NCBI GenBank assembly: GCA_025765595.1
Contig: JAIVFH010000022.1
Location: 310,001-374,000 of the forward strand
DNA length: 64,000 nucleotides
Direction: 5' to 3'
From: Obelidium mucronatum
Taxonomy: Eukaryota; Chytridiomycota; Chytridiomycetes; Chytridiales; Chytriomycetaceae
Part shown: piece after piece, positions 14,623 to 24,845 of the stretch
Layout: each line of letters opens with the position of its first letter
Numbering within the stretch: the stretch's first letter is position 1
Program-made: the position numbers and the translations under genes
The notes under the pieces: generated by a model
Seen by the model: only the letters and a program-made list of their open reading frames with translations
What the model was told of the DNA's origin: nothing
The model's database searches: none

Positions 14623-15083
14623 ATGTTCAACAACGACTTGGATGATTTGGAACCGCCTGAAAGCGAAGAATCCTTGGTTAGATCAACCTCTTCCCTTTTA
14701 CTTTTCCTTTGCGTGCTGTAACAATTTGGGGAACCCGTAGCGCCTCCAAGCATCATTGCATTACAGCGTCAACAAGATTATAAACCAGGTCCTTGCGGAA
14801 AACAAAGTGCAGGCAACAGTCACGCCCCAGTATATACATGCAGTAGCTAGTATTGTATGGCATCAATGCAACGGCATGGCAACTGACCTTGAAGCCTTCG
14901 CAAAGCATGGAAAGCGCTCTGTGATATCAGCTGATGACGTAAAGCTCTGCGTTAGAAAGAATCCTGACATGGTACTTAATAACTACAGTGTTATCTTTTC
15001 TTTGCTGAAAATTGTGTTGAAAGGTTGACCATTTGAACGACTTTGCGGCGAGTTTGAAGGAGGGAACAAAAAAGCGTCGATGA
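14623..15083 (+). CDS. MHF1: CENP-S/MHF1 histone-fold protein
   Basis: Exons 14623-14676, 14741-14971 and 15024-15083 give 114 residues, normal for the family. CENP-S pairs with CENP-X as a histone-fold complex at kinetochores and with FANCM in DNA repair. The conserved pattern is visible: HYSVNKI, VTPQYIHAVASIVWHQC, DLEAFAKHGKRSVISADDVKL, then DHLNDFAASLK in the last exon. The last exon is too short to stand out on its own; splicing GT at 14972 to AG at 15022-15023 restores the C-terminal helix in phase, whereas the unspliced frame ends in unrelated sequence. Confidence 0.9.
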
Positions 15084-15264
15084 GTTTAGAACCAACCATC
15101 CAGTACTTTTTTCCGTTCCGTTAATTAAATCAAACAAGGAAAATTAACTGTTATTCCTGAAGTTCGTCGAAGTGGCCAGAAAATAAAACGAGTATTTTTC
15201 AGATTCCAAGCGATATTTATTTCAAGAGGGGAGCGAATGGTTAAAGAAATGATAACATTGTTAC

Positions 15265-15984
15265 TTATTTCTTGCTTGCATTCAGCTTTTTGAACTTTCG
15301 CTTGAGTTGTCCTGCAGTAAGCTGGTACGTATTGATTTTGGAGTCCCTTCCCATCGCCTCATAATCATCCTTGTACTTTTTTGCCAACCTCGTCAGTACA
15401 TCGGCCTCGGACTCTGATGAATGATACACACGAGGAGCTTCACCCAAACTAACTTCATGCTCCAAAGCTTCCATCACACCAGGCAACCGCTCAATCTTTT
15501 TCCTTGTAGATTTCAAAGCAGCATCATTTGAAGGAGCTTCGCCTCTGAGTCCAAGACGTGATCCAATCACAGTCGCCTTTTCATCAAACGTGATGGGACC
15601 ATCCAAGTCAAACTCTTCATCGTCTTCCTCTACTGCCGCTGCTTCTTCGTTATCTCCTGCACGCGAAACTGCTGGCATCTTCTCAAATTCCTCCATTGAA
15701 CGATACGAAATCGTCAGTTCCGGTTCCTCCTCCTCCAGATTGTCTGTGTCCCGCAGAGTCACGGCTTCACCACCTGCTTTTCCGTTCAAGTTGGCCAAGA
15801 GTCCCATGCGTTGGTAGTTTTGTCTCAAGGTCAGGTTCTTGTCCCAGTTCTTCATGATGATTGGATGGGCACCGCGGGCAAACGACACAGCTTTCCCTCT
15901 GTCGATGCCCATCTTCTTTGTCTTTCTTGAGACGATTCTCTTGGCCGAGTTCTTTCTTTTTGCCCGTTGCAGTGGATTGACCAT
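15265..15984 (-). CDS. NOP16: Ribosome biogenesis protein Nop16
   Basis: Intronless, 239 residues. Nop16 is a nucleolar factor in 60S subunit assembly. Evidence: a basic N-terminus (QRAKRKNSAKRIVSRKTKK), the conserved NWDKNLTLRQNYQRMGLL motif, an acidic middle, and the C-terminal signature YQLTAGQLKRKFKKLNASKK. The frame stays open upstream of 15984, but the ATG there gives the usual basic start and the upstream sequence is A/T-rich. Divergent from the next gene by 135 bp. Confidence 0.93.
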   Translation of the reverse strand: MVNPLQRAKRKNSAKRIVSRKTKKMGIDRGKAVSFARGAHPIIMKNWDKNLTLRQNYQRMGLLANLNGKAGGEAVTLRDTDNLEEEEPELTISYRSMEEFEKMPAVSRAGDNEEAAAVEEDDEEFDLDGPITFDEKATVIGSRLGLRGEAPSNDAALKSTRKKIERLPGVMEALEHEVSLGEAPRVYHSSESEADVLTRLAKKYKDDYEAMGRDSKINTYQLTAGQLKRKFKKLNASKK

Positions 15985-16119
15985 TCTTGTGTGTTGTTTA
16001 AAATTTCGAGTGAAGAAAAAAAAAACAAAAAAAAAGAAACATAAATATTCATCTAATAATGCCTTTGAAACCAACATCAAAGTGGAAACAAAGTCTGAAC
16101 AGGCGACTTCGTGGCGATA

Positions 16120-17235
16120 ATGGAAACAGCAACAGTAGCAACAATACCATCACAAAGTAAATGTGCTCCGCTTGCATCATTTTTGCTTTGCAAGCTACTG
16201 AACACTGGACTTACAACAACAAACAAACAAACAAACAACAACAATAAAAAACGCCACAACAAAAGACCTCGTGAATTCTCGCTACTCAATAAGAAAGACT
16301 CCATCCCCCTTCAAGTCGAACAAAACGCCACAGATCCTTCGCCACCAAAACGAACGAGAAACTCGTACAAAGCATCGGGAACAGTTCCTGTCGTAAAGAT
16401 TAAATACGGAGCTGGCGTCGAAGACACATCAATCACGGAGGAGCCTGTCCCCCAGCCTCCTTCCCCACCACTGGCACCACCAACAGCAGCAGTAGCAGCA
16501 CCAGAACCGGAACCAGACTTGAATGTAACCCAAAAAGATGCGCATCCAACCCAATCAAAACCAAAGTCGAAAAAGAAGCGGTTTTTTGATGCCTTTGACC
16601 CTGATGAAAAAGCAACAAAGAAGCAAAGAACAACAGCAGCAAAAAAGAAGAAAAACGCGGCGGGACTTGGTGGCGACGGTATGATTTCTGAGTTTGGTGT
16701 TGGTGTTGGTGGTATCATGGCCAATGATGGAATCCAAGATGAGAATATTCTCAACAAGCAGCTCAACGACCACCAGGTCAATGACGGCGACAGCAGCAAA
16801 CCGACAATCGTGGAAACAATACAAAAAGTTCCAACACCTTCACAGCCACCACCACCACCACCACCACCACCACCAGCAGCAGCAACAACAACAACAACAA
16901 CTTCTGTGCAGTCACAAGCCACCAATAATAGTACCACCAAATCTAGAGTTAAAATCAGTCTGCATTCAATGCCACCCATAATTGAGGAGGAACCAAATCT
17001 GGAAATGGAAACAACAACAATCATCACCGAATTGAAATCAAAAGAATATTCAAAAACCATCAAACTTTCATGCGGCGTGCATCAAACCGAAGTTAGCATT
17101 GAGAGCCTGATTGCGCGGGTACAGGAGGCAATCAGCCAAGTGTGTGACGGGGACGGCAGGGAAGGCAAGGATGGCGGTCTGGCTGTTTTGGAATTACGAA
17201 AACTCCGAGTTTTGGATTCTTTGTTTGGGCCATAA
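16120..17235 (+). CDS. Uncharacterised low-complexity, probably nuclear protein
   Basis: A single open frame of 371 residues. It has basic clusters that could act as nuclear localisation signals (KKRHNKRPRE, SKPKSKKKRFFDAFDPDEK, AAKKKKNAA), a KIKYG motif, poly-Pro at ~250 and an ordered-looking C-terminus (TIKLSCGVHQTEVSIESLIARVQ, LAVLELRKLRVLDSLFGP). No family was recognised. Repeats of CAAA, CCA and CAA make up part of the coding region. The first ~45 codons may be non-coding: they include a CAAACAAACAAA tract, so the true start could lie downstream. Confidence 0.55.
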   Translation: METATVATIPSQSKCAPLASFLLCKLLNTGLTTTNKQTNNNNKKRHNKRPREFSLLNKKDSIPLQVEQNATDPSPPKRTRNSYKASGTVPVVKIKYGAGVEDTSITEEPVPQPPSPPLAPPTAAVAAPEPEPDLNVTQKDAHPTQSKPKSKKKRFFDAFDPDEKATKKQRTTAAKKKKNAAGLGGDGMISEFGVGVGGIMANDGIQDENILNKQLNDHQVNDGDSSKPTIVETIQKVPTPSQPPPPPPPPPPAAATTTTTTSVQSQATNNSTTKSRVKISLHSMPPIIEEEPNLEMETTTIITELKSKEYSKTIKLSCGVHQTEVSIESLIARVQEAISQVCDGDGREGKDGGLAVLELRKLRVLDSLFGP

Positions 17236-17296
17236 AGAAGAAGTATATGAAGAGTAAATATATGATTATTGTTTGGGAGAAGGAGAAAAAAAATAT

Positions 17297-18109
17297 ATGA
17301 CCAAGAAAATCAGGATACTCTGCCTCCATGGGTTCCGTACAAACACGACGGTCATGACATATCAAACTACCGGCATCCAAAAGGCACTCAATGAAGCCAA
17401 CATCAACAGTCGAAGCCGAAGCAATGATTTAAACCATGATGATGACGACCAAGACAAAGATGATTGCGAACTTGTGTTTCTGAATGCTCCTCGAATCGCC
17501 ACCGGCGACCCAGACCCGGATGTTCTCTTAAACTTTGGATCTGAAGCGGCGCCATTTTATGAATGGTTTTCCTACGACTGGTTGGGCGCTTCGTATACAG
17601 GCCTTGAAGAATCGATTGATTATGTGAATGACTTTATTGATCGAGAGGGGCCTTTTGATGCGTTGCTTGGGTTCAGTCAGGGAGCAACTATGGCCACGAT
17701 CTTGACTGTGCGCATGATGAAGCAAGTCCAAGCAGCAGTACCACCAGGGAATACACAATCACATCTCAAATTGAAATACAAGTGGAAAGCAGTGATTCTC
17801 GTATGTGGAGTGGATCCATCCGTGTATACGCGATGGAAGGAAGGGATCAGTGATATCAAGTTCCCGAGTATTCACATTGCAGGGAAAAGGGATTTGCTGT
17901 ACTGGAGGAGTCAAGTCCTTTATAACTTGTATGGGGACGTCAATGATCGTTACGAGGATGCTAGTACTCCTATTTCTACCAGTACTATTTCTGGAAATAG
18001 ATGGAGGTGGTGGATCGCACATTCACAGGGACATGTGTTTCCCACCCCATTTTATCATTCAATTTACAATGAGATTCGAGATGCCATTTTGCAAGCGATT
18101 CAAGAATAA
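17297..18109 (+). CDS. FSH1: Fsh1-family serine hydrolase
   Basis: Intronless, 270 residues. Alpha/beta-hydrolase of the FSH (family of serine hydrolases) type: N-terminal ILCLHGFRTN oxyanion strand, nucleophile elbow GFSQGA, catalytic Asp near HIAGKRDLL and His in HSQGHVFP. Substrates for most FSH proteins are esters of uncertain identity. The region between LNEAN and LVFLNAP has an Asn/Asp-rich insertion. The last ~105 bp are part of a 304-bp tandem duplication; this copy keeps the in-frame 3' end. Confidence 0.9.
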   Translation: MTKKIRILCLHGFRTNTTVMTYQTTGIQKALNEANINSRSRSNDLNHDDDDQDKDDCELVFLNAPRIATGDPDPDVLLNFGSEAAPFYEWFSYDWLGASYTGLEESIDYVNDFIDREGPFDALLGFSQGATMATILTVRMMKQVQAAVPPGNTQSHLKLKYKWKAVILVCGVDPSVYTRWKEGISDIKFPSIHIAGKRDLLYWRSQVLYNLYGDVNDRYEDASTPISTSTISGNRWRWWIAHSQGHVFPTPFYHSIYNEIRDAILQAIQE

Positions 18110-18449
18110 TCATTAAAACTATAGCATACTCTAGTTGTTGTTGTTGTTGTTGTTGTTGTTTTTTTTTATTGTTGCTTCAACCTGCGTTCAGCGTACATTG
18201 CATCGAGAATTGAATCTAATTGAGGATTCACACCGCGGCAACCATTGGTAACCTTTTCCGCCCATTCAAAATACTCTTGAACACGTTGGTCGGACCTGAA
18301 AAAGAAAGAGGTGGTGGATCGCGCATTCTCAGGGGACATGCGTTTCCCACCCCATTTTATCATTCAATTTACAATGAGATTCGAGATGCCATTTTGCAAG
18401 CGATTCAAGAATAATCATTAAAACTATAGCATAGTCTTGTTGTTGTTGT

Positions 18450-18480
<31 letters not shown>

Positions 18481-18615
18481 TTTATTGTTGCTTCAACCTG
18501 CGGTCAGCGTACATTGCATCGAGAATTGAATCTAATTGAGGATTCACACCGCGGCAACCATTGGTTACCTTTTCCGCCCATTCAAAATACTCTTGAACAC
18601 GTTGTTCGGACCTGA
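18004..18615. repeat. 304-bp tandem duplication covering FSH1 and MESH1 3' ends
   Basis: Copy 1 spans ~18004-18307 and copy 2 ~18308-18612. Each holds the last ~105 bp of FSH1 (+), the short 3' gap with a (GTT)n run, and the last exon of MESH1 (-). The copies differ by scattered substitutions (for example CACATTCACAGG versus CGCATTCTCAGG) and by GTT number. The junction shows a shared GAGGTGGTGG, fitting microhomology or slippage. Confidence 0.92.
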
Positions 18616-19586
18616 AAAAGAAAAAACAATGGGGATGATTAGAGTTGATGAACATAGAAAGAATATACACTATTGGGCGGTATGAAAGAAAAGGGACTGT
18701 AGTATGAAGAAAGTAAAAGACTAAGGAATACACTGACGGCATTATGAAGAAAACAGAAGAAGGTAGAATACACCGCCTTTGGCGGTATGGGATACGACGG
18801 AAGTATGAAAGAAAACAAGAATACATTGGTAAGAGATGCGGTGGGATGAAAGAAAAAAAAGAATACACCGCCGTGGTATAAAAGAAAAAAAAAATACACC
18901 GCCTACGGCGGTATAAAAGAAGAAAAAAATACACCGCCTTCGGTGGTACAAGACTATGAAAGAAAAAAAAGAATACACCGCCTTCGGCGATAAAAGATAC
19001 GGTGATATGAAAGAAAAAAAAGAATACACCGCCGTGGTGTAAAAGAAAAAAAAAGAATACACCGCCTACGGCGGTATAAAAGAAGAAAAAAATACACCGC
19101 CTTCGGCGGTACAAGACCGCCTTCGGCGGTATCGGCGATAAGAAGCAAAAAAAAAAAAAAAAAACATCACCATCCAACAGGAGGAGCAATTCCGATACTC
19201 CTTAAATTGTGAATCTTATCAGCCAGTTTCACAAGTTTAGCCTTGGCAGATGCAGTAGGAGCCTTTTCAATCTGAAGTCTCTTTCTGTCTGCTTTCAAAA
19301 GATTCTTGTCATCAGTAACTTCGGCCACCAGAGCGGCGACACTGGCACCAAAAAGAGCTTCAATCTCTTGAAAAGAAGTGTCAGTGTCTTCAACAGTGTC
19401 ATGCAGGATGGCAGCAATAAGGGTGTCGAGGTCGGTAACGCCTCCTTCGTGGGTAAGGATTCTTGCGACACCGATGGGGTGGTTGATGTATGGGGTTTGG
19501 GCAGGATCCTTGCGGCGTTGGTTTGTGTGTTTGATTGCAGCAAAGTGGATTGCCTCGAGCAGCTGGATGTGGACGAGCTGGTCCAT
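18482..19586 (-). CDS. HDDC3: MESH1/HDDC3-type HD hydrolase (ppGpp 3'-pyrophosphohydrolase family)
   Basis: Exons 19586-19171 and 18611-18482 give 181 residues, the usual MESH1 length. It is the stand-alone SpoT-like hydrolase domain; characterised MESH1 proteins cleave (p)ppGpp in vitro and act as cytosolic NADPH phosphatases. Visible: [28 protein letters not shown], the metal-binding HD in [10 protein letters not shown], and [11 protein letters not shown]. The 559-nt intron holds hairpin repeats. A second copy of the terminal exon at 18173-18302 could be spliced instead; it differs by E/D and D/E swaps (SDQRVQEY, AERRLKQQ). A GTGAGT donor at 19658 and AG at 19592-19593 suggest a 5'-UTR intron, so the leader may overlap the neighbouring TLD gene. 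Confidence 0.9.
18690..19140 (-). repeat. Hairpin repeats in the MESH1 intron
   Basis: About ten ACCGCC-GNA-GGCGGT palindromes (sense strand of MESH1, GAA/GTA centres) separated by T-rich runs, plus half-sites. Spacers repeat the motif GTATTC plus a T run. This is the same family as the 20.6-24 kb array but with shorter spacers. Confidence 0.9.
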
Positions 19587-19664
19587 TGAAACTATTTTAC
19601 TTTTACTTTTATTTTTATTTTTATTATTATTTTTGTCCAACGTGGCAGTGGCACTCACCGTCTC

Positions 19665-19921
19665 ATGCAGCCGCCGCGCGACCACGACCGCGACCCGCCC
19701 ATCTCCGACCTTCTGCGCGCGCGGCCCGCCGCCGACGAGCCGCAACAAGACGAACACGACGACGACGACGGCGCGGCGAAAGACGCGCACAACGCCGACG
19801 CGCCCGACGGCACGCTGACGGGCTTCCTGTGGCAGCTGCTCAGCGCGACGCTCGCCGACGACACGGCGTACTCGTTCGAACACCGCGAGAAGCCGCTGGC
19901 TGCGAGCGACAACAACAGCGA

Positions 19922-19953
<32 letters not shown>

Positions 19954-22900
19954 CCGAAGAGCCCATCCACATTGAATACGTCGAAACTAAACACTCGCTC
20001 ATCGATCTGTCGCCGCAAATGAAGCCCAGCGCCGCTGAACAACTGAAAAGCCCGTCCATCGATCCCACCCCGCTGACTTCCCTCTTTTCTTACGGAAAGT
20101 CGCTGCTGTCTCAGATATCTCAACCCGCGTCATCCCCGCCTAAACAGTCTCAGTCGCTGTCCACCCTGGACTCTGCAACGCGTGAAGAACGTTCCTCGGT
20201 CCTGGATCTGCATGCCCCCACAAAACCAATTGTTCTCTCGCGAGGTCCTAAACTACCGGATTCTACTCCAGTTATACTATCGGATGCTCTTTCATCTCAA
20301 GTTGAGTTTTTTATTTTTACTTTTATTTTTATTTTTTTTTTTTTTGTGGCTGGTACACCACTTATACCCTAAATTAACTTACTTTGTTTTATATTATTGA
20401 CCCTTTTTACAGTTGAGACCACATCTTCCTCCTTTATATCGTGAATCTTCTACTTGGCGTCTCATTTACTCTTTAGATCATCATGGTATTTCTTTAAATA
20501 CTCTGTATGGTAATTGTGAGGCAAATGGTTTGTCAAATCCGGTTCTTGTTGTTGTCAAGAATGATGTAGGAAATGTTTTTGGTGCTTTTGCGAATGAAGG
20601 TTTGAGGGTACAACATGGTTATTATGGAAATGGTTCTTGGTGAGTTGGTCTTGTTCTTATCGCCGTAGGCGGTCTTACCGCCGAAGGCGGGCTAACCGCC
20701 GAAGGCGGTGTGTCTTGTCGCCGAAGGCGGTCTTACCGCCGAAGGCGGTTTGTTTCTTTTTTTTTCATACCGCCGTAGGCGGTGTGTCTTACCGCCGAAG
20801 GCGGTGTCCGTTGCCGCCGAAGGCGGCTTTTTTTCTTTTTTTTTATACCGCCGTAGGCGGTGTGTCTTAAGGCCGAAGGCGGTATCCGTTGCCGCCGAAG
20901 GCGGCTTTTTTTCCTTTTTTTATACCGCCGTAGGCGGTGTGTCTTACCGCCGAAGGCGGTGTTTGTTTCTTTTTTTCATACCGCCGAAGGCGGTTTGTTT
21001 CTTCTTGTTTCATCTTTCTATTCCACCTCCTTCTCAATCATGTCTTTCTTCTTACTCCATTCCTTCTACTTCTTTCCTCATTTCATACCGCTCTTCTCAA
21101 TCTCATACCGCCGCAGGCGGTGTCTATCTTCTTACTCCAATCCATTCTACTTCTTTCCTCATTTCATACCACTCTTCTCAAGCTCATACCGCCGCAGGCG
21201 GTGTCTATTCTACTACTCCATTCCATTTTACTTCCTTCCTCATTTCATACCGCTCTTTGCAGTCTCATACCGCCGCAGGCGGTGTCTATTCTTGCTCCAT
21301 TCCATTCTACTTCCTTCCTCATTTCATACCACACTTTGCATTCGCATACCGCCGCAGGCGGTGTCTATCTTCTCACTCTATTCCTTCTACTTCTTTCCTC
21401 ATTTCATACCGCTCTTCTCAATCTCATACCGCCGCAGGCGGTGTCTATTCTTACTCCATTCCCTCTACTTCTTTCCTCATTTCATACCGCTCTTCTCAAT
21501 CTCATACCGCCGCAGGCGGTGTCTATTCTTGCTCCATTCCTTCTACTTCCTTCCTCATTTCATACCACTCTTTGCATTCGCATACCGCCGCAGGCGGTGT
21601 CTATTCTTACCTTCCATTCCATTCTACTTCCTTCCTCATTTCATACCGCTCTTGACATTCTCATACCGCCGCAGGCTGTGTATTCCTTCTTCTTTCCTCA
21701 TTTCATACCCCTCTTTGCATTCTCATACCGCCGCAGGCGGTGTCTATTCTTGCTCCATTCCTTCTACTTCCTTCCTCATTTCATACCACTCTTTGCATTC
21801 GCATACCGCCGCAGGCGGTGTCTATTCTTGCTCCATTCCATTCTACTTCCTTCCTCATTTCATACCACACTTTGCATTCGCATACCGCCGCAGGCGGTGT
21901 CTATCTTCTCACTCTATTCTTTCTACATCTTCTCATTTCATCCACTCTTTGCATTTTCATACCGCCGCAGGCGGTGTCTATTCTTGCTCCATTCCTTCTA
22001 CTTCTTTCCTCATTTCATACCGCTCTTCTCAATCTCATACCGCCGCAGGCGGTGTCTATTCTTGCTCCATTCCTTCTACTTCTTTCCTCATTTCATACCG
22101 CTCTTCTCAATCTCATACCGCCGCAGGCGGTGTCTATTCTTGCTCCATTCCTTCTACTTCTTTCCTCATTTCATACCGCTCTTCTCAATCTCATACCGCC
22201 GCAGGCGGTGTCTATTCTTGCTCCATTCCTTCTACTTCTTTCCTCATTTCATACCGCTCTTCTCAATCTCATACCGCCGCAGGCGGTGTCTATTCTTACT
22301 CCATTCCTTCTACTTCTTTCCTCATTTCATACCACTCTTTGCATTCGCATACCGCCGCAGGCGGTGTCTATTCTTACTTCCATTCCATTCTACTTCCTTC
22401 CTCATTTCATACCGCTCTTGACATTCTCATACCGCCGCAGGCTGTGTATTCCTTCTTCTTTCCTCATTTCATACCCCTCTTTGCATTTTCATACCGCCGC
22501 AGGCGGTGTCTATTCTTGCTCCATTCCTTCTACTTCCTTCCTCATTTCATACCACTCTTTGCATTCGCATACCGCCGCAGGCGGTGTCTATTCTTACTTC
22601 CATTCCATTCTACTTCCTTCCTCATTTCATACCGCTCTTGACATTCTCATACCGCCGCAGGCTGTGTATTCCTTCTTCTTTCCTCATTTCATACCCCTCT
22701 TTGCATTCTCATACCGCCGCAGGCGGTGTCTATTCTTGCTCCATTCCTTCTACTTCCTTCCTCATTTCATACCACTCTTTGCATTCGCATACCGCCGCAG
22801 GCGGTGTCTATTCTTGCTCCATTCCATTCTACTTCCTTCCTCATTTCATACCACACTTTGCATTCGCATACCGCCGCAGGCGGTGTCTATCTTCTCACTC

Positions 22901-24458
22901 TATTCTTTCTACATCTTCTCATTTCATCCACTCTTTGCATTTTCATACCGCCGCAGGCGGTGTCTATTCTTGCTCCATTCCTTCTACTTCTTTCCTCATT
23001 TCATACCGCTCTTCTCAATCTCATACCGCCGCAGGCGGTGTCTATTCTTGCTCCATTCCTTCTACTTCTTTCCTCATTTCATACCGCTCTTCTCAATCTC
23101 ATACCGCCGCAGGCGGTGTCTATTCTTGCTCCATTCCTTCTACTTCTTTCCTCATTTCATACCGCTCTTCTCAATCTCATACCGCCGCAGGCGGTGTCTA
23201 TTCTTGCTCCATTCCTTCTACTTCTTTCCTCATTTCATACCGCTCTTCTCAATCTCATACCGCCGCAGGCGGTGTCTATTCTTACTCCATTCCTTCTACT
23301 TCTTTCCTCATTTCATACCACTCTTTGCATTCGCATACCGCCGCAGGCGGTGTTTATTCTTGCTCCATTCCTTCTGCTTCTTTCCTCATTTCATACCACT
23401 CTTTGCATTCGCATACCGCCGCAGGCGGTGTCTATTCTTACTCCCATTCCATTCTACTTCCTTCCTCATTTCATACCACTCTTTGCATTCTCATACCGCC
23501 GCAGGCGGTGTATTCATTCTTGCTCCATTCCTTCTACTTCTTTCCTCATTTCATACCACTCTTTGCATTCGCATACCGCCGCAGGCGGTGTATTCCTTCT
23601 TACTCTATTCCTTCTACCTCTTTCCTCATTTCATACCACTCTTTGCATTCTCATACCGCCGCAGGCGGTGTATTCCTTCGTACTCTATTCCTTCCTCGTT
23701 ATACCACTCTTCTCAATCTCATACCGCCGCAGGCGGTGTCTATTCTTACTCCATCCCTTCTACTTCCTTCCTCGTTATACCACTCTTCTCAATCTCATAC
23801 CGCCGCAGGCGGTGTATTCCTTCTTACTCTAATCCTGCTACTTCTTTCCGCATTTCATACCACTCTTTGCATTCGCATACCGCCGCAGCTCACTCTATTC
23901 CTTCTACATCTTCTCATTTCATACCATTCTTCTCAATCTCATACCGCCGCAGGCGGTGTCTATTCTACTACTCCATTCCATTCTACTTCCTTCCTTATTT
24001 CATACCACTCTTCTCAATCTCATTTTATTTCTTCTTAAATCTCTATTCCACTCGCGTTTGATCAACTCACTCTTTTGTAAAAAACAGTTTTCTGTGGAAG
24101 TGTGTGGAACAGCCAGCAGAACAATCATCATCATCATCATCACCATCATCATCTGCAACGGCAAAACTGTTTGAAACGCGAGTTTTCAAAGCAACCGGTG
24201 CAAATGACTATTTGATTCTCGGAGAAGCTCATTTGATTGCTTTTGGAGGAGGGTACGTGGTTTTGTTTATTTTCTTTCTTTTTTTCGCTTTAACCTTTTT
24301 ATCAATTAATAAACAGGGAAGGCCATTTTGGTCTTTGGATTGACCAAGACTTGTACAATGGTCATAGTGGGCCATGTCAAACCTTTAACAACGACCAATT
24401 GTCCACGAAATCTGAATTTGTGGTGCAGTCGCTGGAGATTTGGACGTTTGAGATTTGA
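19665..24458 (+). CDS. TLD-domain protein (Oxr1-like)
   Basis: Exons 19665-20300, 20413-20639, 24088-24252 and 24317-24458 give 389 residues. TLD proteins (Oxr1, NCOA7, TBC1D24) bind the V-ATPase and affect oxidative stress resistance. The TLD domain fills the C-terminal half: [93 protein letters not shown]. Residues 1-85 are acidic/Ala-rich and coded by very GC-rich DNA; an Asn tract follows. Intron 2 (20640-24087, 3448 nt) splits the domain and is filled by tandem repeats. The phase-2 junction on both sides restores the expected CFLWKC and GGGEGHFG sequences, so the intron is well supported. Confidence 0.88.
20650..24010 (+). repeat. Tandem hairpin-repeat array filling intron 2 of the TLD gene
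   Basis: The first ~350 bp are closely packed ACCGCC-GNA-GGCGGT hairpins with T-rich spacers. From ~21050 the array settles into a ~78-bp unit (hairpin with GCA centre, TGTCTATTCTTGCTCC, then TCTACTTCTTTCCTCA, then CTCAATCTCAT), about 38-40 units. A larger ~986-bp period is visible: the block starting near 21740 recurs near 22726. The unit is a multiple of three and lacks stops, so long spurious ORFs run through it in all + frames. Confidence 0.95.
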
Positions 24459-24845
24459 AAAAGAAAAAAGAAACAGAGATAAAAAAAAAGAAGTTCCTTT
24501 CGTGAACGGAACGGGTTGTGTGTGTGTGCCCGTTGGTGTGTATGTTTTTGTGAAATGAAACTGTTATAAATTCCGAAAGAATACACACGTGTCACTCGTG
24601 CCACTATTGAATGATTCTGAAGAAACTATGCCAGGAAGCCAAATGTTGTGCGATGCAATTAGGCAAAATAGATGATCAATGAATGAAATGCATTACGCGT
24701 TTCAATTGAAGCACTGATGGAACAATAATAATCAAGCTACTCAAGAGCTATCCATTTTTGAGGAAAGTAGTAACTGATCTCGTATAACATATTATATTAT
24801 TCCTGTATATATACACAAAAAAAAATTGTGATCTCACAAAAATCC
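24459..24845. other. Intergenic region upstream of the first G-alpha gene
   Basis: AT-rich 387 bp with a GTGTGTGTG tract near 24517. An AT-rich stretch (ATATTATATTATT, TATATATAC) at ~24790-24815 sits 30-55 bp upstream of the ATG and may be the core promoter. No gene was seen. Confidence 0.45.

Noticed and set aside
18313..18414. Second FSH1 3' end as part of a gene
   Set aside because: It is the downstream copy of the tandem duplication, separated from the FSH1 body by a stop codon and the duplicated MESH1 exon.
19587..20123. N-terminal extension of MESH1 to 20123
   Set aside because: Frame is open only because the region is GC-rich; the extension is Arg/Val-rich, and MESH1 length and the [15 protein letters not shown] start fit the ATG at 19586.
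21050..23990. CRISPR-like array
   Set aside because: Palindromic repeat with spacers, but the spacers are themselves near-identical and the setting is a eukaryotic intron.
20708..24061. Very long + strand ORFs (up to 773 codons) over the repeat array
   Set aside because: They exist because the ~78-bp unit is a multiple of three without stops; overlapping ORFs are open in several frames, and the region is an in-phase intron of the TLD gene.
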